This document shows, one piece after another, positions 1 to 8,284 of a stretch of 64,000 bases of DNA. The stretch spans positions 1 to 64,000 of the forward strand of contig JARVJZ010000002.1 of the NCBI GenBank assembly GCA_029775855.1. Reading direction: 5' to 3'. Position 1 is the first letter of the stretch. Each line of letters starts with the position of its first letter. Below the pieces are notes generated by a model, which worked only from the letters and a program-made list of their open reading frames with translations, was not told the DNA's origin and did no database searches. The stretch is from Nitrososphaeria archaeon. Its GTDB lineage: Archaea > Thermoproteota > Nitrososphaeria > Nitrososphaerales > JAAOZN01. Both the position numbers and the translations under genes were made by a program.

Positions 1-79
1 TTCTCTATGTGAGATTCCGACTCTTTTTCTCGCTCCATTATATGGTTTTGGGTTTGATTTAAGGCTTTCTGCTGTTGGT

Positions 80-108
80 TGTGGTGCTACCCCCCATCTT
101 GCACCACA
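80..108. repeat. Inverted repeat downstream of the XRE-type regulator
   Basis: TGTGGTGC at 80-87 and GCACCACA at 101-108 form a perfect 8-bp stem around a 13-nt pyrimidine-rich loop. It lies just past the stop of the leftward gene ending at 133, so it could end that transcript, but no T-run follows on the minus strand. TATATAAA at 110-117 follows the repeat on the plus strand, with no rightward gene behind it. I see no gene in bases 1-132. Confidence 0.35.
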
Positions 109-132
109 CTATATAAAGGGGTAGCGGTGAAG

Positions 133-846
133 CTATTTAAGCGCGTTTGGTTGGCTTAGCTTACTTAACCTTGAAGCCAACTCAGATTCCTCGGCTATCT
201 GTGATAACCCTAGTATGATCCTCTCACGCCTAGCTAAGTCTATGGCGAGCGGATCTACTGCTTTGGGTCCATGTAGTATAACCATTCTCGGCTTGAGCTG
301 CGAGACCCTTATAGCTACAAGTGGAGACCTACCTAAACCCACCTTCGTAAATACAAGCACACGCTCCGTCGTCGAGCCGAAGATTCTGTAGAAGCCGAAG
401 CCAGAAAGCGAGTAGATGGTCCTTATGCTGTCAAGCACAGTATAGCCGTAGATTCGCCAACTGAGCAGATCTGAGCCAGCCAAAACCTGAGCCTCCAACG
501 CCTCAATAACCCTCGATGCTTCAACCGGCTCCTCATACTCTTCTGAAACCAGAATCGGCTCACGCTCAACAGCAACATCCAACTGGTTAAGCGTAGTCAA
601 ATGCCCCCCCTCTCTACCTAACTCAAGAAGAGACTGCAGATACCTTTTAACGAAGGCCACACCAGGAGAAGGGCGCCTACCATTCTCATAATCGCTCAGC
701 ACAGAAGGGGAGATATTCATCTTCTTAGCAAGGTCTACTTGCCTAATATTCAGCCTCAGCCTCCAACTCTTTAACGCTGCAGCCGGTCTTTCACTCATAA
801 CTATAGAGCCAGCTATCCTTAATATAGTGTCATCCAGCCGCTCCAC
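133..846 (-). CDS. XRE-family helix-turn-helix transcriptional regulator (COG1709-like)
   Basis: A 237-residue DNA-binding protein. Residues about 25-60 form a Cro/CI-type helix-turn-helix (RQVDLAKKMNISPSVLSDYE, followed by the usual N-G-R-R-P-S-P). Residues about 110-237 form a conserved archaeal C-terminal domain with no enzyme motif that I recognise. This layout matches the archaeal COG1709 regulators. The start is GTG at 846, 24 bases after the stop of herA on the same strand, so it may be the last gene of a nurA-herA-regulator transcript. Its targets cannot be read from the sequence; the herA-nurA unit is a possible one by position only. Confidence 0.8.
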   Translation of the reverse strand: MERLDDTILRIAGSIVMSERPAAALKSWRLRLNIRQVDLAKKMNISPSVLSDYENGRRPSPGVAFVKRYLQSLLELGREGGHLTTLNQLDVAVEREPILVSEEYEEPVEASRVIEALEAQVLAGSDLLSWRIYGYTVLDSIRTIYSLSGFGFYRIFGSTTERVLVFTKVGLGRSPLVAIRVSQLKPRMVILHGPKAVDPLAIDLARRERIILGLSQIAEESELASRLSKLSQPNALK

Positions 847-870
847 ACTTCGACTATCAACACACCCAAC

Positions 871-2355
871 TTATATGTCTGTCGAACCCCTCTTATTCAA
901 GAGGAGTGTCGGAAAAAAGAGCTTAGTCTCACCCTCCATCAAAGCGTCGACTTCGGCGCATCTAAACACTATAGGCAAGTTAACAGTCTGGCGCCCAACC
1001 GCTAAACAGTATCTTGGCGGTAGATGCTTAACCAAACTCTTCAAAGTCTCCCCATCCACCATACTCACCTTAGCTATAGCCTCAAGATCCCTCTCACTCG
1101 AAAAGTTAAAGAGAAAGATGTTATCCGCCTGCCTATAAACACACTCTTCTACAGCGTCAGGTTGATTTGTAATAAATGTGGTAAACAAACCTAAATGCCT
1201 CATCCTAGTCACAATATCCTCCCAATAAGTCTCCCGTAAATATAAGTGCGCCTCCTCAGCGAAAAGAAAGCAAGGAGGTATCCTCCCCTGCTCCAAGAGC
1301 TGAGTCAGCTTAGAGAGCAGAAACTCTACAACTATCCTCCTCAGAATAGGTGAGCATCTGTTCAAGACAACTATGAGAGCACCACCGTCTTCAATCTTAC
1401 TGAAAAGTGTTTCAACTTTACTCGCCTCATCCAAATCCGTTGCGATAAAACCAGTTGACGCTAAGGTTAGTAGCCTTGATAGCAGAGCGTCTTTAATGTG
1501 TTCATTTACTCTTCTGCTCGATATTGCTTCTATCAGCGTTGATAAGGTGAGCCTCCCATATTCAACCAGCTCATCCCAGATCCTCAGCAGCTCCCTTAGT
1601 GAAGTTGTTGGGAGATCTAAAGCGTGGCAGAGTATATCAGATATACCCTTCTTACCTATATAGTCCAGTGTGAATCTTAGGTTTCTGGTAGGCTCAAGCC
1701 TCATAATCCTATTACATATTGGTGAAGGCGTGCCATCAGAGTGATACCCTATTCCCTTGTATTCATCATTTATGTCCAGCACAACTACCTTCGCGTGGTG
1801 CTGAACCAGCTCCTTTACAAGAAGCTTTGCCAGATGTGATTTCCCAGAACCCTTCTTCCCAGTTATTATCGTTAAAGCGCCGTCAAGAGATTCTAAAGGT
1901 ATGTAAAAAGGAGACTGCTGACCAACCCTACCCAAATAAATAAGCCTACTCGAAGGTTGGCGAATCAATTCAAGCATCCTATCCAAAGGCATAAACTCAA
2001 CTTTAGATGACACACGAGAAGGCAAATGCTCAATACCAGGAGTAAATGAACCAGACTTCATAGAACCTCTGATCTTACATCTAAGCATAACAAGGTCTCT
2101 AACTATGTTAGAAAGTGGGGTGAAGCTTGAGACCTCCTCATCAACTTGAACATCCTCCTTCAAAACTTCTTCTCGGATAGCATCCATAAGCGAACTTTCA
2201 ACATTCAAATAGGTTTCTTCAACCACTTGAACCAATAAAGCTGAACCTAAATCATCCCAGATCAGCAAGAAGTCACCTACACTTATGTCTAGAGGTCTTC
2301 TGCTTAAGAGGTGCATTTCGTCACCACATTTTTCTAAAATCTTCATCAGACACAC
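871..2355 (-). CDS. herA: HerA-type hexameric DNA translocase ATPase
   Basis: A 494-residue P-loop ATPase of the HerA/FtsK class. It has an N-terminal HAS-like beta-barrel (about residues 15-100), a Walker A motif GKKGSGKS at about 166-173, and a Walker B-like segment CFLFAEEAHLY near 360. HerA acts with NurA nuclease, Mre11 and Rad50 in resecting double-strand breaks in archaea. The nurA stop (2356-2358) abuts the GTG start at 2355, so the two are translationally coupled. An in-frame ATG three codons later (2346) is an alternative start. The length is typical of HerA. Confidence is high because motif and partner gene agree. Confidence 0.92.
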   Translation of the reverse strand: MCLMKILEKCGDEMHLLSRRPLDISVGDFLLIWDDLGSALLVQVVEETYLNVESSLMDAIREEVLKEDVQVDEEVSSFTPLSNIVRDLVMLRCKIRGSMKSGSFTPGIEHLPSRVSSKVEFMPLDRMLELIRQPSSRLIYLGRVGQQSPFYIPLESLDGALTIITGKKGSGKSHLAKLLVKELVQHHAKVVVLDINDEYKGIGYHSDGTPSPICNRIMRLEPTRNLRFTLDYIGKKGISDILCHALDLPTTSLRELLRIWDELVEYGRLTLSTLIEAISSRRVNEHIKDALLSRLLTLASTGFIATDLDEASKVETLFSKIEDGGALIVVLNRCSPILRRIVVEFLLSKLTQLLEQGRIPPCFLFAEEAHLYLRETYWEDIVTRMRHLGLFTTFITNQPDAVEECVYRQADNIFLFNFSSERDLEAIAKVSMVDGETLKSLVKHLPPRYCLAVGRQTVNLPIVFRCAEVDALMEGETKLFFPTLLLNKRGSTDI

Positions 2356-3300
2356 CTACCTACTACGTTTTAATGAGCCTAAGAGAAGGGCCCTTCTCCC
2401 TCCTAGCTCAATTATGGGAGCTTCGACGCGCTTTGTAGCAACCTTAAGCGTCAAGACCTCTAACCTAGTGAAGACGGTAAGGTGATGAGCCAGCCTTAGG
2501 GACTCAGGATATCCTCTATAGTATCGATCTGAGGTGATTAGATCGGCGAAGACATCCTCAGCCTTTCTCCGAGAGATTAAATCTACTCTTAGCGTCAAAC
2601 CTTGCTCAGCTAAGCGAGCTACATAGACCCCACTCTCCCCATCTAAACCAGAGAAGCTGAGTTGGGATGCATAGATGAACCAAGGCGTGTCTGGTATAGC
2701 GTAGCCCCCAGATAACAACGCTACTATAGGAGGTAAGCGGCTATCTTTTGAAAACCCTACCAGATCTACCTCTCTGGATAAAGCCTCCGAAACCAACTTG
2801 CGTTTAAACTCCCTGAAGGGGCTGCCTAGAGGCTCATCTAGCACACCGTCTACAAGAATCATCTCGCTCTGCTGCTCCTCTAAGAGCCTCTTTATAATAC
2901 ACATCTCTAAGGCGCCTCTAACTACGCTTTCCACACGCTCTTGCGTGAAACTCTGCCCAACCACCGCATCTAAGTTGCTGAACTCTCGAACTATAGGGCT
3001 GCTTCTTATGCACAAGTATCCACCTTGAGGTTTATGTGTTATTACAGTGGCTCTTGCAGCAAGAGTAAGGTTGCTTGATGTCGCATTTAGGGTTATGCAA
3101 GTAGAATCTATGCTTGCGATTTTAAGAGGATTACCTAAGTTGCAAGGTATTTTAGTGGGTTGCACGCTATGGTTTAGTTGAGCTCGTTGTTCAAATGCAC
3201 TTGCTTCGGCTTTTGTGATGAGCTCCTCTAACAGCACTCTTAGGTCTTTTAGGAGCGTGGTTGAAGTAAGGTTTAATTGGTTGTTCATCTTGAGCAACAA
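2356..3300 (-). CDS. nurA: NurA 5'-3' nuclease
   Basis: A 314-residue NurA-domain protein, the nuclease partner of HerA in end resection. The first acidic motif is in KIASIDSTCITLNA (about residues 62-75) and a second is EMILVDGVLDEP (about 145-156). The late segment AHHLTVFTRLEVLTLKVATK matches the NurA C-terminal region. It lies directly upstream of herA with no gap. TTG at 3300 is the longest start; ATG at 3288 (M-N-N-Q) is an equally good choice. It is divergent from the small gene starting at 3370, and the two share a 69-bp promoter region. Confidence 0.88.
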   Translation of the reverse strand: MLLKMNNQLNLTSTTLLKDLRVLLEELITKAEASAFEQRAQLNHSVQPTKIPCNLGNPLKIASIDSTCITLNATSSNLTLAARATVITHKPQGGYLCIRSSPIVREFSNLDAVVGQSFTQERVESVVRGALEMCIIKRLLEEQQSEMILVDGVLDEPLGSPFREFKRKLVSEALSREVDLVGFSKDSRLPPIVALLSGGYAIPDTPWFIYASQLSFSGLDGESGVYVARLAEQGLTLRVDLISRRKAEDVFADLITSDRYYRGYPESLRLAHHLTVFTRLEVLTLKVATKRVEAPIIELGGRRALLLGSLKRSR

Positions 3301-3318
3301 TAGTTAGGTTCAGTAGGG

Positions 3319-3337
3319 AATATAAATGTTGCGCAAC
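3319..3337. promoter_or_regulatory. TATA element and 10-bp palindrome between nurA and the divergent wHTH-like gene
   Basis: AATATAAAT at about 3319-3327 reads as a TATA box in both directions. Immediately beside it, GTTGCGCAAC at 3328-3337 is a perfect palindrome. On the plus strand it would lie between the TATA box and the expected transcription start of the gene at 3370, where archaeal repressors often bind. That it is an operator is inference. Confidence 0.45.
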
Positions 3338-3369
3338 TTGAACAACATACAACAACAAGATGGTGAAAA

Positions 3370-3753
3370 TTGAGCGAAGAGCAAAAAAAGATAACCGTAA
3401 AACTAAGAAAAGGAGGCTGGGAAGTAGAGATAACATGCTCAGTAGACGAAGTAGAAAAAACCGTGAAAGCAGTACTATCAAGCATACCGGAAGCAGCCAT
3501 CCAAACAGAGACACTACATCAAGAAAAAAGAGGCGCCGTAACCTGCAAATCCATAATAGAGGGGCTTTGGCGCGAAGGCTACTTCCTAGAAGAGCGGACA
3601 CTATCAGATGTAGATCTGGAGTTAAGCAGAAGAGGCTACCATTATGATAAGACAGCGGTATCCCACACCTTAACAGACCTTGTTAGGGAAGGTATCCTAA
3701 CAAGGCTTGGAAACATGCGCAACTATCGTTATGTCCAGAAGAAGCCGCCTTAG
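3370..3753 (+). CDS. Small winged-helix-like protein, function unknown
   Basis: A 127-residue protein starting at TTG. Residues about 1-55 are charged, with an antiparallel-looking segment (KKITVKLRKGGWEVEITCSV). Residues about 56-125 look like a winged helix: a helix pair, KTAVSHTLTDLVREGILTRL as recognition helix, then a wing (GNMRNYRYV). I do not recognise a named family. It diverges from nurA-herA across a short shared promoter with a palindrome next to the TATA box, so autoregulation or control of nurA-herA is possible but unproven. Its stop is 6 bases before the end of the convergent cofE-like gene. Confidence 0.65.
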   Translation: MSEEQKKITVKLRKGGWEVEITCSVDEVEKTVKAVLSSIPEAAIQTETLHQEKRGAVTCKSIIEGLWREGYFLEERTLSDVDLELSRRGYHYDKTAVSHTLTDLVREGILTRLGNMRNYRYVQKKPP

Positions 3754-3759
3754 TGTTGT

Positions 3760-4620
3760 TTAACCCCTTTTCTTACTTGAAGCAGGTCTGCAGACTACGA
3801 TAGGGTAATGAGGGATAGATTCAAGCATACTCCAGCTTATTTCTGTAAGCCCCACGCTGAATCTATCTGAAGCGTCCCAAGCTGTTCTACCAGCACCAGA
3901 GCCCCTTATGTGATGAGCAGCCTCAGCCAACCTAAGAGCTTCTTCTGAACACAACAAAGAGCCCCATAAAGCTAAGGGTGTAGCAGTAGCTCTGGCTTTA
4001 ACCATTCTGCATAGCACATATGTTAAAAAGCCCCCAAAACCGTGTATATTTCTAATATAGGTTCTTCTTGGTGATAGGTGTAGCGAGCCTATAGTGTATG
4101 TCATATCTGTATCAACTATCATGACTGAAACACCTCTAATCCCTTTCGCCTCAAGATAACGCCCAATCTTCTCCGCTTCGCCCTTTGGATCTGGTAGAGG
4201 CAAGCAAGCATATGAGTAAGGTAAGTTGCTTACATCTATCCCCCCTTCAGAGCCATGCCGCAAAGCTTGAAGCAAACCAGCGTAGGATAAAGCAAGTTGT
4301 TTATGTTTAGCGCCTTCTACCTTCGGATACGCTCTCAACCTTAGGAGCGTTTTAGGTTTTAGGTGGCAGATGTAGCCAAGAAAGTATCCCCAGATTACTC
4401 TCATCCAGAAGGAGGCTATAAAATGTGCAGATGTAGTAGGCTGAATTTTGCTTTCATCAACGATAAGACCTTTAGCAGTAGATATGGCTTTCTCAGAGAT
4501 GACGATAACATCCCCTTCCTTCACAACCCCCTTCACACCTTTCAATATAGCGCTTAAGTAATCTTTGCTAGGTCTCCAATATTCTGTCCTAATAGGCTTA
4601 AAGAGCCAACGCTTGCTCAA
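3760..4620 (-). CDS. CofE-like gamma-glutamyl ligase paralog in the methanofuran gene cluster
   Basis: A 286-residue protein of the F420-0:glutamyl ligase fold. It keeps the family features KEGDVIVISEKAISTAKG (about residues 35-52), the glycine/SN motif GGIDVSN (about 126-132), and PLPDPKGEAEKIG, equivalent to the PPDPD segment of CofE. It is strongly divergent from the true CofE at 8281-9048: the region corresponding to the CofE D-T-x-G-R-P motif reads VDTDMTYTIG. It is the last gene of mfnD-mfnF-mfnE and overlaps mfnE by 4 bases (ATGA). Position suggests glutamate addition to methanofuran or tetrahydromethanopterin side chains rather than F420; that is inference. Confidence 0.7.
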   Translation of the reverse strand: MSKRWLFKPIRTEYWRPSKDYLSAILKGVKGVVKEGDVIVISEKAISTAKGLIVDESKIQPTTSAHFIASFWMRVIWGYFLGYICHLKPKTLLRLRAYPKVEGAKHKQLALSYAGLLQALRHGSEGGIDVSNLPYSYACLPLPDPKGEAEKIGRYLEAKGIRGVSVMIVDTDMTYTIGSLHLSPRRTYIRNIHGFGGFLTYVLCRMVKARATATPLALWGSLLCSEEALRLAEAAHHIRGSGAGRTAWDASDRFSVGLTEISWSMLESIPHYPIVVCRPASSKKRG

Positions 4621-5276
4621 GGGCTGACCCTAGTTCCAGTAGCCTTACCCTTGCTCAGAAGGCTTTTGAATCGCCAGTATTTTAGACCGTTCAGAACCCA
4701 GCAAATAAGGTTAAATCGTTTAACATAGCTAGATAGATTACTGTCTACACAACCGTAGCCAGATAATTCATCTGCGCGAACTTCTCTTATGAGAGAAGCT
4801 TCAGCGACCTTCTTAGGATCGTCTGTGAAAACCCCATCTACATCCTTAAGTAGTGTGAGAAGACTACAACCACACCTACCAGCTACATAGGCAGCTATAG
4901 AGTCTGATGTGACACTCCAGCTGGGCTCAAGAAAATCATCAAACAACATTTCACGCGATGGTAGGTAAATGCAAAGAACCCCTTTAGATGCAAGTGTCTT
5001 CGCTTCAATCAAGCTATATGTATACTTGCATTCTTGAACAAAACTGCTTAGCAGAAGCCCATACTGATCCATAGCGAGAATAGCCATTCTATGCGCAGTT
5101 AAGTCGTTTAAATGATAATTTAAAGCAGCCTCTCTAACCTTATCCGCAAAGCTTCCTCCCCCGGGCACAACTATCAAATTATGCTCGTTGGATAATTCTG
5201 CTAAAGTGTGCATCAGTTTACTGAGTTTAACTCTATAAGGTTCTAGACTTCCACCAACTTTTACAACTACATGCAA
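4617..5276 (-). CDS. mfnE: [5-(aminomethyl)furan-3-yl]methyl phosphate kinase, methanofuran synthesis
   Basis: A 219-residue amino-acid-kinase-fold protein (COG2054 type). The phosphate-binding glycine loops are VVVKVGGSLE (residues 3-12) and IVVPGGGSFAD (about 35-45); TSDSIAAYVAGRCGC and KDVDGVF match the kinase core. MfnE phosphorylates aminomethylfuran-methyl phosphate to the diphosphate that MfnF condenses with glutamyl-tyramine. It overlaps mfnF upstream by about 10 bases and the cofE-like gene downstream by 4, so the cluster is one transcript. Family placement is firm; the exact substrate follows from neighbours mfnD and mfnF. Confidence 0.85.
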   Translation of the reverse strand: MHVVVKVGGSLEPYRVKLSKLMHTLAELSNEHNLIVVPGGGSFADKVREAALNYHLNDLTAHRMAILAMDQYGLLLSSFVQECKYTYSLIEAKTLASKGVLCIYLPSREMLFDDFLEPSWSVTSDSIAAYVAGRCGCSLLTLLKDVDGVFTDDPKKVAEASLIREVRADELSGYGCVDSNLSSYVKRFNLICWVLNGLKYWRFKSLLSKGKATGTRVSP

Positions 5277-6331
5277 AGGTTTCCATCACCAACTAACTTA
5301 GATGCAGCGAGCCAAGCTAATGCTACAGCGGTTTCAGGTATATTTGGGTTTATAGATATGAGGTCTGACATCTCGTGAGGCTTAAGTTTAAGTTTAACAG
5401 CCGCTGGTTTGGCTAAAAAGCGCCTACCTATGCCTAGAGTTAAACATTTCTTAACTCGCCCCTTCACTTCTATCCTTGAGATGACTTTCTTGAGCGCCTC
5501 TGTGATCTGTTTTAACTGCAGACGGTATAGATAGGTAGCCATCTTATCTAGTGTCGTTTTGTTCAACATATCTATGTCTGCACATACGATTCTAGCAAGC
5601 CTAGCATAAGCTTCCTCTACACTCTTTCCCCTTCCGTCTGCAGTTTCAACCGTAAACTCTTCTCCGCCAATATGTTTTAGGATCAGATGTATGTCGCCCG
5701 TTGAGGCGAAGTATTCTGCTGAGACTGGGGTTAGTATGCCGTTTACTGGCACCCTCTTAGCTAAAGAGGCTAAGTTTGTTCGAAGCGCACCAGTATACAC
5801 TAGTTCACCGTTTTGTAGACGCTCTAGGTCGGTTCTACCTTTTGCTGCAACTTTTCCTCCTAATATGGGTATGATGTCTGTTGTCGTGCTTCCGACATCT
5901 ATCATTATGCAGTTCTTAAGGAGCTTACCCGCCATCCAAGCGGTTGCAAGCCAGTTAGCTCCCGCCACTTCAAGAAACGATTTGATGGCTTCATCTACGC
6001 CTATAAGGTTTCCTTGGTTGTTCAGAACATATACCTCCTTCTTTTGATAGGTTTTAACTGCGCAATGTAAGATATGCTCAACACCTTCACGCTTAGTCCG
6101 GTATACATCTGAGAGCTCCGCAGTCATGGTTAACGCTACAGCATCATACTCTGCACCAATAGTCTTGTTTACTTGATTGAGCGCCTCTACAAGCCTTTCC
6201 TTCCCTAGCTTCCAAATTGGAAAGTAGTGTGTGCACGCTGCTGTGAATCTGTGTACTTCACCAGCTTTGACCGCTGCGGCCTTAATATTTACTCCTCCGA
6301 TGTCAAGCGCTAAGATCATCAAAGTTGACAT
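5267..6331 (-). CDS. mfnF: ASKHA-fold methanofuran synthase subfamily MfnF
   Basis: About 354 residues of the hydantoinase/oxoprolinase-like ASKHA family known as the H4MPT-linked C1 transfer pathway protein (COG1548). Phosphate-1 motif is LALDIGGVNIKAA near the N-terminus, phosphate-2 motif is IMIDVGSTTTDIIPI near residue 140, and GIGRRFLAKPA lies near 310. MfnF joins the furan diphosphate to glutamyl-tyramine, forming the methanofuran ether core. Starts at TTG 6334, ATG 6331 and ATG 6319 are all in frame; 6319 gives the N-terminus closest to the conserved D-I-G-G. It overlaps mfnD upstream and mfnE downstream. Confidence 0.86.
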   Translation of the reverse strand: MSTLMILALDIGGVNIKAAAVKAGEVHRFTAACTHYFPIWKLGKERLVEALNQVNKTIGAEYDAVALTMTAELSDVYRTKREGVEHILHCAVKTYQKKEVYVLNNQGNLIGVDEAIKSFLEVAGANWLATAWMAGKLLKNCIMIDVGSTTTDIIPILGGKVAAKGRTDLERLQNGELVYTGALRTNLASLAKRVPVNGILTPVSAEYFASTGDIHLILKHIGGEEFTVETADGRGKSVEEAYARLARIVCADIDMLNKTTLDKMATYLYRLQLKQITEALKKVISRIEVKGRVKKCLTLGIGRRFLAKPAAVKLKLKPHEMSDLISINPNIPETAVALAWLAASKLVGDGNLCM

Positions 6332-7496
6332 CAACCTTGGCTTGGAACAGATTTATGTCGGCCTTGAGTTGTTGAAGTGAGTTTTCATAGCTGTCTCCTT
6401 TAGCCATGAGGAAGCAGCGTTTACCATTTCGCTTAATTGGGCTGCAGAGCACTTTAGCGTGTTCTACCTTGGATTGAGGTGGGAGGGTTGCTTTTATGAA
6501 GCTGACATAACCTTTTAATCTTAGAGGCGAGTTAGCGCTTTTAGCTGCCATTTTAATCATCAGATTTGCTACTCCCCCTTCTAAAACGCGGCTTAAACCT
6601 ATGTAGGATACGGTTATGCGGGGATTCACTTCGAGCACTAGAGGCTTATCTGCTAAAACCAGATCTACACCTACATATCCTTTTAATCCTTTGAATGCGT
6701 TTACGGCTTTTAAGGCTGCTTCAAAAGCTTTTTTGGTTAATTGGTGAGGTAGTGGGACAACACCACCTAGGTAGGTTGAAGCTTGGTTAGGCGAACCTAC
6801 TTTTATAAACTGTCTGTTTAGTGAGAGTGGTATGATATTGTCTTCAGATACGATTAGGCTTACACTCGCCGCTAAGCCTTTGCACCACTTCTGCACCACA
6901 ATTTTGCCTTCGGGGCTTATTTGGCGAGCTTTCTTAAAAGCTGCTTCAAGAACCCCTTCTTGCTCTACAATGCTCAAACCTTCGCAGCCAGCTCCAACCG
7001 CAGGCTTAACAGCTACTGGATACCCAATCTCACTACAAAACGCCTTAATCTCAGATGCTCTGGCGTCTACTTCAAAACAAGCAGATTTAGGTGCCTCTAA
7101 ACCGACTTCAGCCAACCTCTTAGCAAACCTACATTTATCCGAAACCGCACGAATCGAATCTGGTGATGAGTTAAGGAATTCAGCAGAGCTTATCTGTTCT
7201 AAAAGGGTTGGTAGGATGTATTCGGGTGCGATTAGAAGAATGTAATCAACGCTTTGGGAAAGTAGTTTAAGATTGTGTTCAAATGCGCTGCCCTCAGCAG
7301 ACCACAGTACCTTTACTGAATAGAGCTCGGATAAGGATCTAAAACTCTGATGTAATATTGTTGAGACAGAGACACCTGTGGCTAGAAAGTCATCGATCGT
7401 TGATTTGAGCATCGCGTAGCCTTCAAGTAGAAGTTCATCATCCAAATATGGGACTGAGCCGCTAAAATATTCTGCTATGCCAACTCTCAACGGCAT
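6303..7496 (-). CDS. mfnD: Tyramine-L-glutamate ligase (ATP-grasp), methanofuran synthesis
   Basis: A 397-residue ATP-grasp ligase of the COG1821 type. YPVAVKPAVGAGCEGLSIVE (about 155-174) is the ATP-binding lysine and glycine loop, and LVLEVNPRITVSYIGLSR is the metal-binding E-x-N signature. MfnD links tyramine to the gamma-carboxyl of glutamate, the first tail residue of methanofuran. ATG at 7496 is preceded by TATATATG-like sequence about 7513-7520 on the minus strand, giving a very short leader. It heads a four-gene transcript with mfnF, mfnE and the cofE-like gene. Confidence 0.85.
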   Translation of the reverse strand: MPLRVGIAEYFSGSVPYLDDELLLEGYAMLKSTIDDFLATGVSVSTILHQSFRSLSELYSVKVLWSAEGSAFEHNLKLLSQSVDYILLIAPEYILPTLLEQISSAEFLNSSPDSIRAVSDKCRFAKRLAEVGLEAPKSACFEVDARASEIKAFCSEIGYPVAVKPAVGAGCEGLSIVEQEGVLEAAFKKARQISPEGKIVVQKWCKGLAASVSLIVSEDNIIPLSLNRQFIKVGSPNQASTYLGGVVPLPHQLTKKAFEAALKAVNAFKGLKGYVGVDLVLADKPLVLEVNPRITVSYIGLSRVLEGGVANLMIKMAAKSANSPLRLKGYVSFIKATLPPQSKVEHAKVLCSPIKRNGKRCFLMAKGDSYENSLQQLKADINLFQAKVDVNFDDLSA

Positions 7497-7552
7497 CGCC
7501 TTAGCTTTAACATATATAGGCGTATTTTAAACATCCTCTAGCTCGCTTTGAT

Positions 7553-8284
7553 ATGAAGGTAATTCCCGTCATAGATATATTGGATGGGAAGGTTGTGCAC
7601 GCAGTGGCTGGTGAAAGGAGCCGCTACCAACCCATCAAAAGCGCAGTTGTTAATACACATGATCCTGTTGAAGTAGCTAGAGCGTTCAAAGAAAGACTTA
7701 AACGAGACACAATATATGTCGCTGATCTCGACGCCATTATAGGCTTGGGTGAAAACATAGACTTAGTGAAAAGAATAAAGCATTCCCTAAGTCTTACTGT
7801 AATGTTAGATGGCGGAGTAAGCAGTTTCGCTGAAGCCAATAGAATTATTCAGCAAGGTTTCGACTATTTGGTGCTGGGCATAGAAACGCTCCAAAGATTA
7901 GATGAGTTAAAGCAGATGATTAAATCACCTTTTGCAGAAAGAGTAATCACATCACTTGATGTAAAGGCTCAAAAAACCCTTTCAGAATGCGAGGAACTAA
8001 GGGGTTTAGACCCTATAGATGCTGCTAACATCTTATACCAAATCGGTGTAAAAAAGTTGATACTACTTGAGTTAGATAGAGTAGGCACATTAAAGGGACC
8101 GAACTTTAAACTCTTAGAGGAGTTATGTAGCACGCCCTTTAAAGAAGTCTTGGTTGGAGGAGGGGTTAGAAACAAACAAGACTTATTAAAATTAAAAGAA
8201 CTTAACATAAATGGGGTTCTTGTAGCAAGCGCGCTACACAACGGCGCTTTGAAGCTTGAAGATCTGCTTGATGTAGAAGATTAG
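7553..8284 (+). CDS. HisA-like TIM-barrel protein (COG1411) linked to C1 cofactor genes
   Basis: A 243-residue beta/alpha barrel related to phosphoribosyl-formimino-AICAR isomerase. The N-terminal catalytic-type Asp is in VIPVIDILDGKVVHAVAGE (Asp8), the second half carries TSLDVKAQ, and phosphate loops are LDGGVSS and LVGGGVRN. The usual histidine neighbours are absent, and sequence and context fit the archaeal COG1411 group rather than true HisA. It diverges from mfnD and overlaps cofE tail to tail by 4 bases. A role in methanofuran or methanopterin synthesis is suggested by position; the reaction is unknown to me. Confidence 0.75.
   Translation: MKVIPVIDILDGKVVHAVAGERSRYQPIKSAVVNTHDPVEVARAFKERLKRDTIYVADLDAIIGLGENIDLVKRIKHSLSLTVMLDGGVSSFAEANRIIQQGFDYLVLGIETLQRLDELKQMIKSPFAERVITSLDVKAQKTLSECEELRGLDPIDAANILYQIGVKKLILLELDRVGTLKGPNFKLLEELCSTPFKEVLVGGGVRNKQDLLKLKELNINGVLVASALHNGALKLEDLLDVED

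Noticed and set aside
871-3300. HerA-NurA as part of a phage-defence island
   Set aside because: The pair is the housekeeping resection set in archaea, and no Sir2, DUF4297 or other defence partner is adjacent.
3191-3647. Several overlapping frames on both strands around nurA and the wHTH-like gene
   Set aside because: They are low-complexity or hydrophobic shadows of the two real genes and have no start-site or family support.
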